Position numbers and translations under genes: made by a program. Positions 4,873 through 8,974 of a stretch of DNA of 8,974 nucleotides are shown in pieces (position 1 is the stretch's first letter; every line of letters begins with the position of its first letter). This DNA comes from CALAED01 sp937891035 (GTDB taxonomy: Bacteria > Actinomycetota > Actinomycetes > Streptosporangiales > Streptosporangiaceae). Location: the NCBI GenBank assembly GCA_035642125.1, contig DASQSZ010000194.1, positions 1 through 8,974 of the forward strand, in the 5' to 3' direction. The notes below the pieces were generated by a model. It searched no databases, was not told the origin of the DNA, and was given only the letters and a program-made list of their open reading frames with translations.

Positions 4873-6138
4873 TCAGGCGCCCTTGAGGTGGCCCTCGCCG
4901 GTGACGACGTACTTGGTCGAGGTGAGCTCCGGCAGGGCCATCGGGCCGCGGGCGTGGAGCTTTTGCGTGGAGATGCCGATCTCGGCGCCGAAGCCGAACT
5001 CTTCACCGTCGGTGAACCGGGTGGACGCGTTGATCATGACCGCGGCCGAGTCGACCAGCGCGACGAACCGGCGGGCGGCCCGCTGGGACGTGGTGACGAT
5101 CGCCTCGGTGTGGCTCGACCCGTACCGGCCGATGTGCGCGACCGCGTCCTCCAGCGAGTCGACGACGGCGGCCGAGATGTCGAGCGAGAGGTATTCGGCG
5201 GAAAAGTCGTCCTCCGTCGCCGGGACCACGGCCGGATCGTACGACCGGACCCGCGCGTCGCCGTGCACGGTCACGCCCTTGTCGCGCAGTGCGGCGAGCG
5301 CCCGCGGCAAGAACGCGTCGGCGACGCGCGCGTGCACGAGGAAGGACTCGGCGGCGTTGCAGACGGACGGCCGCTGGACCTTGGAGTTGACCAGGATGTC
5401 GACCGCCGTATCGAGGTCGGCGTCCGCGTCGACGTAGACGTGGCAGTTGCCGACGCCGGTCTCGATCACCGGCACCGTGGACTCCTCGACCACCGAGTTG
5501 ATGAGCGACGCGCCGCCCCGCGGGATGAGCACGTCGACGAGCCCGCGCGCCCGCATCAGGTGCTTGACCGACTCACGGCCGACGCCCGGTACCAGCTGGA
5601 CGGCGTCGGCCGGAAGGTCGGTACGCCGCAGCGCGTCCCGCATCGCCGCGACGAGGGCGACGTTGGACTCGTGTGCCGAGGATGAGCCGCGCAGCAGCAC
5701 GGCGTTGCCGCTCTTGAGCGTCAGCGCCGCCGCGTCCACAGTCACGTTGGGACGGCCTTCGTAGATGATGCCGACTACGCCGAGCGGCACCCGCACCTGC
5801 CGCAGTTCGAGGCCGTTCGGCAGCGTGTAGCCGCGGACGGTCTCCCCCACCGGGTCGGGCAGCGCCGCGATCTCGCGGGCGGCGGCGGCGATGGCGGCGA
5901 TGCGCTCCTCGGTGAGGCTGAGCCGGTCGATCATCGCCGCGCTGGTGCCCGCCTCGCGCGCCCGCGTCACGTCCGCCGCGTTGGCCCGGACGATCTCGGC
6001 GGCATGTGCGACGAGTGCGTCGTCGATCGCGTGCAGCGCCGCGTCCTTGGCCTGTCGGGACAGCGGGGCGAGCGCGGCGGCGGCCGTACGGGCCCGGCGC
6101 GCCGCTTCGTGCACCTGCTCCTGAGTTCCTTCGATCAT
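4873..6138 (-). CDS. proA: Gamma-glutamyl phosphate reductase ProA
   Basis: ProA reduces gamma-glutamyl phosphate with NADPH to glutamate-5-semialdehyde, the second step of proline synthesis, in the cytosol. The 421-residue protein shows RVPLGVVGIIYEGRPNVTVD (116-135), LKSGNAVLLRGSSSA (141-155), the IPRGGASLI and ETGVGNCHVY segments (205-213, 226-235), the catalytic Cys260 in RPSVCNAAE, and the C-terminal FGFGAEIGISTQKLHARGPM (381-400). It closely resembles actinobacterial ProA throughout. The start is uncertain: ATG 6138 has GAAGGGG 11 bases upstream, while an in-frame GTG at 6147 would add three residues and has GGAAG 8 bases upstream. It follows proB by 52 bases in the same direction, so the two are probably co-transcribed. 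Confidence 0.96.
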   Translation of the reverse strand: MIEGTQEQVHEAARRARTAAAALAPLSRQAKDAALHAIDDALVAHAAEIVRANAADVTRAREAGTSAAMIDRLSLTEERIAAIAAAAREIAALPDPVGETVRGYTLPNGLELRQVRVPLGVVGIIYEGRPNVTVDAAALTLKSGNAVLLRGSSSAHESNVALVAAMRDALRRTDLPADAVQLVPGVGRESVKHLMRARGLVDVLIPRGGASLINSVVEESTVPVIETGVGNCHVYVDADADLDTAVDILVNSKVQRPSVCNAAESFLVHARVADAFLPRALAALRDKGVTVHGDARVRSYDPAVVPATEDDFSAEYLSLDISAAVVDSLEDAVAHIGRYGSSHTEAIVTTSQRAARRFVALVDSAAVMINASTRFTDGEEFGFGAEIGISTQKLHARGPMALPELTSTKYVVTGEGHLKGA

Positions 6139-6148
6139 GGCCCCCACG

Positions 6149-6171
6149 TCCCCTTCTTCCTTTTCTTCCTT
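6149..6171 (-). other. Homopurine tract in the proB-proA spacer
   Basis: The minus strand carries 23 consecutive purines (AAGG, AAGAAAAGG and AAGAAGGGG-like units) just before the proA start. It provides at least two candidate ribosome-binding sites and is markedly A-rich for this genome. It may keep the proA start unstructured or compete for ribosomes. Confidence 0.6.
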
Positions 6172-6190
6172 GTCCGTCGTCAGGTTTTGG

Positions 6191-7324
6191 TCAAGTCGTC
6201 GTCAGCTCCGCGGGCCTCCGGATGAGGACCATGTCGTCGCGGTGGATGATCTCTCGTTCGTATTCGGGGCCGAGCTCCCTGGCCAGCCAGCGGGTGGACC
6301 GCCCCATCAGGTCGGGGATCTCGGTCGCGTCGTAGTTGACCAGCCCGCGGGCGACTACGAACCCGTCGTCATCGCAGACGTCGACCGGATCGCCGGCGGC
6401 GAACTCGCCCTGCACCCCGATCACGCCGGCGGGCAGCAGGGATTTGCGGCGCTTGACGACCGCGTCGACCGCGCCATGGTCGAGGGTGAGCCGGCCCTGC
6501 CCGGTGGTGGCGTGGGCCAGCCACAGGTGCCGGGTGGACGGCCGACGCCCGTTGGGGTGGAAGTACGTGCCGAGGCTCTCCCCCGCGAGCGCGCCCGCGA
6601 CGGACTCGGCGTTGGTCAACACGACCGGCACGCCGGCGCCGGTGGCGATGCTGGCCGCCTCGACCTTGGTGACCATGCCGCCGGTGCCGACCCGGCCGCC
6701 GGCGCCGCCCAGCCGCACGCCGTCGAGGTCGGCGGGCGTCTTGACCTCGTCGATCCGGACGGCCCCCGGGCGGCGAGGGTTCCCGTCGTACAAGGCGTCC
6801 ACGTCGGAGACCAGCACCAGCGCGTCGGCGCGGACCAGGTGCGCCACCAGCGCGGCGAGCCGGTCGTTATCGCCGAACCTGATCTCGTCGGTGGCGACGG
6901 TGTCGTTCTCGTTGACGATCGGCACCACGCCGAGCGCGAGCAGCTGGCCGAGCGTGCGCTGGGCGTTGCGGTGGTGCGACCGTCGGATCATGTCGTCGGC
7001 GGTGAGCAGCACTTGGCCGACCCGCAGGTCATAACGGGCGAACGACGCGGCGTAGCGGGCGACGAGCAGCCCCTGCCCGACGCTGGCCGCCGCCTGCTGG
7101 GTGGCGAGATCCTTGGGGCGGTGGGTGAGGCCGAGCGGCGCGAGCCCGGCGGCGATCGCCCCGGAGGACACGAAGACCACCTCGCCGCCGGCCGACCTGC
7201 GGCCCACCAGCACGTCGACGAGCGCGTCGATGCGCTGAGCGTCGATCAGCCCCTGCGGCGTCGTGAGCGAGGACGACCCGACCTTGACGACGATGCGGCG
7301 GGCGGCGGCGATCGACGCGCGCAT
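6191..7324 (-). CDS. proB: Glutamate 5-kinase ProB
   Basis: ProB phosphorylates glutamate at the gamma carboxyl using ATP, the committed and usually proline-inhibited step of proline synthesis. The 377-residue protein has the amino-acid-kinase domain first: VVKVGSSSL (12-20, K14), FVSSGAIAAG (51-60), VNENDTV (137-143), FGDNDRLAALVA (150-161), LVSDVDALYD (171-180) and GTGGMVTK (213-220). A C-terminal PUA domain follows from about 275 to 355 (near GRLTLDHGAVDAV to the ARGLVNYDATEI region), which gives the full-length ProB of most bacteria rather than the short PUA-less form. ATG 7324 lies 6 bases after the obg stop, with GAGGGG inside the end of obg as a likely ribosome-binding site, so expression is tied to obg. 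Confidence 0.97.
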   Translation of the reverse strand: MRASIAAARRIVVKVGSSSLTTPQGLIDAQRIDALVDVLVGRRSAGGEVVFVSSGAIAAGLAPLGLTHRPKDLATQQAAASVGQGLLVARYAASFARYDLRVGQVLLTADDMIRRSHHRNAQRTLGQLLALGVVPIVNENDTVATDEIRFGDNDRLAALVAHLVRADALVLVSDVDALYDGNPRRPGAVRIDEVKTPADLDGVRLGGAGGRVGTGGMVTKVEAASIATGAGVPVVLTNAESVAGALAGESLGTYFHPNGRRPSTRHLWLAHATTGQGRLTLDHGAVDAVVKRRKSLLPAGVIGVQGEFAAGDPVDVCDDDGFVVARGLVNYDATEIPDLMGRSTRWLARELGPEYEREIIHRDDMVLIRRPAELTTT

Positions 7325-7330
7325 GGTCGG

Positions 7331-8746
7331 CTACCGCCCCTCGAGTCTGCTGTCGGTGCCGCGGGCGCCGAGGACATGGTCGGAGCCGGCGGCCAGGTCC
7401 GGCTCCCAATCGAACACGACCGAGTCGTCTTCGGTGCCGATGAGCACTGTGGCGCCGGCCGCCGCGCCGGCTCGGGCGAGCCGCTCCTCGACCCCCAGCC
7501 TGGCCAGCCGGTCGGCGAGATAGCCGACCGCCTCGTCGTTGCCGAAGTCGGTCTGCCGCAGCCAGCGCAACGGCTTTTCGCCGGTGATCAGGTAGGTGTT
7601 GTCGCCGAGGTCTTTGACCTCGAACTCGACGCCGCCCACCGGCTCGGGCCGCAGCACGATGCGGGTCGGCTCTTCCGGCGGCTGGGCGGCCCGGTGGGCC
7701 TCGACCATCTCGGCCATCGCGAACGTGAGGTCGCGCAGCCCCTCGTGCGAGGCCGCGGAGACCTCGTAGACGTCGAGCCCGCGGCGCTCGAACTCCGAGC
7801 GGACGAGCTCGGCCAGATCGCGTGCGTCCGGCACGTCGATCTTGTTGAGGACGACCAGCCGGGGCCGGTCGGACAGCGCGGCGTAGCTCGGGGCGGCGGC
7901 CGACGAGGAGTGGTGGGCGGGCTCGATGAACAGCGTGTCGTAGGCCGCGAGCTCGCGCTCGATGACCTCGAAGTCGGAGATCGGGTCGCGCCCGGACTCC
8001 GGGGTGGCGCAGTCGAGCACGTGAACGATCGTGGACGCGCGCTCGATGTGGCGGAGGAATTCCAGGCCAAGGCCCCGGCCCTCGCTCGCACCGGCGATCA
8101 GACCCGGGACGTCGGCCACCGTGAACGTCCGTTCGCCCGCCGAAACCACGCCCAGATTGGGAACGAGGGTGGTGAACGGATAGTCGGCGATCTTGGGCCG
8201 GGCCGCGGAGATGGCCGCGATCAGCGACGACTTGCCGGCGCTCGGGAAGCCGACGAGCGCCACGTCGGCGACGGTCTTGAGCTCGAGGACGACATCAAGC
8301 ACCACGCCGGGCTCGCCGAGCAGCGCGAACCCGGGGGCCTTGCGTTTGGCGCCGGCCAGCGCCGCGTTGCCCAGGCCGCCACGGCCACCGGCGGCGACGA
8401 CGTAGCGGGTGCCGATGCCGATCAGGTCGGCGAGCACCTCGCCGTCGAGCGTCTTGACGACGGTGCCGTTGGGCACGGGCAGCACGATCGTCGCGCCGTC
8501 GGCGCCGGTGCGCAGCGAACCCTGCCCCGGCCGGCCGTTGCCCGCCCGCCGGTGGGGACGGCGATGGTAGTCAAGGAGGCTCGCGGTGTTCGGGTCGACC
8601 TCGAGCACGACGTCGCCGCCGCGGCCGCCGTTGGCGCCGTCGGGGCCGCCGAGGGGCTTGAACTTCTCCCGGTGGACGGACGCGCAGCCGTTGCCGCCGT
8701 TGCCGGCGGCCACGTGCAGGACGACACGGTCCACGAACTCCGCCAT
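7331..8746 (-). CDS. obg: GTPase Obg (ObgE/CgtA), 50S assembly factor
   Basis: Obg is an essential GTPase that binds the 50S subunit, checks late assembly and links to stress and (p)ppGpp signalling. The 471-residue protein has the glycine-rich Obg domain (about 1-158, including GGRGGDVVLEV and GRGGLGNAAL), then the G domain with G1 GFPSAGKSS (166-174), the G2 threonines in YPFTT (189-193), G3 DVPG (212-215), G4 NKID (301-304) and G5 SAAS (330-333), then an OCT domain (about 365-449). A low-complexity insert of about 14 residues (277-290, Ser/Ala/His) sits between G3 and G4. ATG 8746 is supported by GGAGGG 8 bases upstream. It is followed closely by proB. Confidence 0.98.
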   Translation of the reverse strand: MAEFVDRVVLHVAAGNGGNGCASVHREKFKPLGGPDGANGGRGGDVVLEVDPNTASLLDYHRRPHRRAGNGRPGQGSLRTGADGATIVLPVPNGTVVKTLDGEVLADLIGIGTRYVVAAGGRGGLGNAALAGAKRKAPGFALLGEPGVVLDVVLELKTVADVALVGFPSAGKSSLIAAISAARPKIADYPFTTLVPNLGVVSAGERTFTVADVPGLIAGASEGRGLGLEFLRHIERASTIVHVLDCATPESGRDPISDFEVIERELAAYDTLFIEPAHHSSSAAAPSYAALSDRPRLVVLNKIDVPDARDLAELVRSEFERRGLDVYEVSAASHEGLRDLTFAMAEMVEAHRAAQPPEEPTRIVLRPEPVGGVEFEVKDLGDNTYLITGEKPLRWLRQTDFGNDEAVGYLADRLARLGVEERLARAGAAAGATVLIGTEDDSVVFDWEPDLAAGSDHVLGARGTDSRLEGR

Positions 8747-8754
8747 GGCGAAAT

Positions 8755-8760
8755 CCCTCC
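8755..8760 (-). promoter_or_regulatory. Ribosome-binding site of obg
   Basis: GGAGGG on the minus strand lies 8 bases before ATG 8746 and fixes the obg start. It sits 13 bases below the 8774-8801 hairpin, so the site should stay accessible. Confidence 0.75.
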
Positions 8761-8773
8761 CCTCGACGACGAT

Positions 8774-8801
8774 GGGGCGGACCGTTTCGTCGGTCCGCCC
8801 C
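8774..8801. terminator. Perfect 11-bp hairpin between the upstream gene and obg
   Basis: GGGGCGGACCG (8774-8784) and CGGTCCGCCCC (8791-8801) are exact complements around a 6-base loop. On the minus strand the hairpin lies 32 bases after the upstream stop and 27 bases before obg. It is followed by ATCGTCG, not a T tract. It may be a partial terminator, a 3'-end stabiliser or an RNase processing site that sets the ratio of ribosomal protein to Obg. Confidence 0.65.
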
Positions 8802-8833
8802 TCATCAGGTGGTATCTGTGGCTGGCCTGGTGG

Positions 8834-8974
8834 CTACTTGTCCCCGTCGGAGGTAGGGGCGGCAGCGCTCTTGGCCTTGCTCGACGAGCGGGCGGCGGTC
8901 TTCTTCGCACCGGCGGGGGCCTTCGCTGTCGCGGTCTTGGCCCCCTTCGACGGTCGCGCGGGCGCGTCCTTGGC
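8834..8974 (-). CDS. C-terminal Lys/Ala-rich tail of the gene upstream of obg (partial)
   Basis: An open minus-strand frame enters from the right edge and ends at TAG 8836-8834, giving 46 residues. The tail is made of Lys, Ala, Pro and Ser (beginning AKDAPARPSKGAK, with AGAKKTAARSSSKAKS later) and ends PTSDGDK. It is basic, disordered-looking and histone-tail-like, with no globular motif. In actinobacteria the gene here is normally rpmA (L27) behind rplU (L21). This could be an extended ribosomal protein or an extra nucleic-acid-binding protein. The folded part lies outside the window, so I give no symbol. It is in line with obg, with an 87-base gap. Confidence 0.7.
   Translation of the reverse strand, partial: AKDAPARPSKGAKTATAKAPAGAKKTAARSSSKAKSAAAPTSDGDK

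Noticed and set aside
4834..5685. A 283-codon plus-strand frame over proA
   Set aside because: It is an Arg/Asp/Val-rich antisense shadow of proA with no motif or ribosome-binding site.
1..8974. CRISPR array, toxin-antitoxin, defence or biosynthetic system
   Set aside because: No regularly spaced repeats, and every well-supported gene has an ordinary family assignment; the two accessory-looking genes do not make a recognisable system.

Overview
This is a high-GC chromosomal window (roughly 70% G+C by eye, not counted) from an actinobacterium. The minus-strand order obg - proB - proA - (insert) - nadD - rsfS - histidine phosphatase - tRNA-Ala matches, from memory, the Mycobacterium tuberculosis Rv2440c-Rv2419c backbone and similar actinomycete regions. 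Third-position G/C bias, GTG starts and apparent leaderless starts fit this. The order or genus cannot be fixed from the sequence alone; a filamentous actinomycete is a reasonable guess.

Layout from right to left, the direction of transcription for all but one gene. The right edge holds the Lys/Ala-rich C-terminal tail of a gene that occupies the place where rpmA (L27) is expected. A strong GC hairpin follows, then obg (ribosome-assembly GTPase), proB six bases downstream and proA 52 bases after that. proA ends against a convergent plus-strand M48-type metallopeptidase gene, with a GC hairpin behind each stop codon. Divergent from the peptidase is a phenylacetate-CoA ligase-like gene (paaK family). 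About 170 bases later come nadD, rsfS and a gpgP-like histidine phosphatase, the last two overlapping by ATGA. A tRNA-Ala(GGC) gene with a clear intrinsic terminator follows. At the left edge, a probable minus-strand gene starts and runs off the window.

How the genes fit together: the Obg/RsfS/tRNA/L27-locus genes serve translation and ribosome assembly. ProB and ProA make glutamate-5-semialdehyde for proline. NadD makes NAD. The peptidase and the ligase form a two-gene divergent insert in this housekeeping array and are the only accessory-looking genes.

The most unusual structure is the nadD leader. A TAGGGT box sits 7 bases before an ATG opening a 41-codon basic ORF whose stop overlaps the nadD start. 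A 12-base sequence around that ATG recurs exactly around the nadD ATG, 122 bases away, and the DNA between is a degenerate GCTCG-type repeat. I see no CRISPR array, insertion sequence, phage gene, toxin-antitoxin or defence system, and no convincing new multi-gene system.
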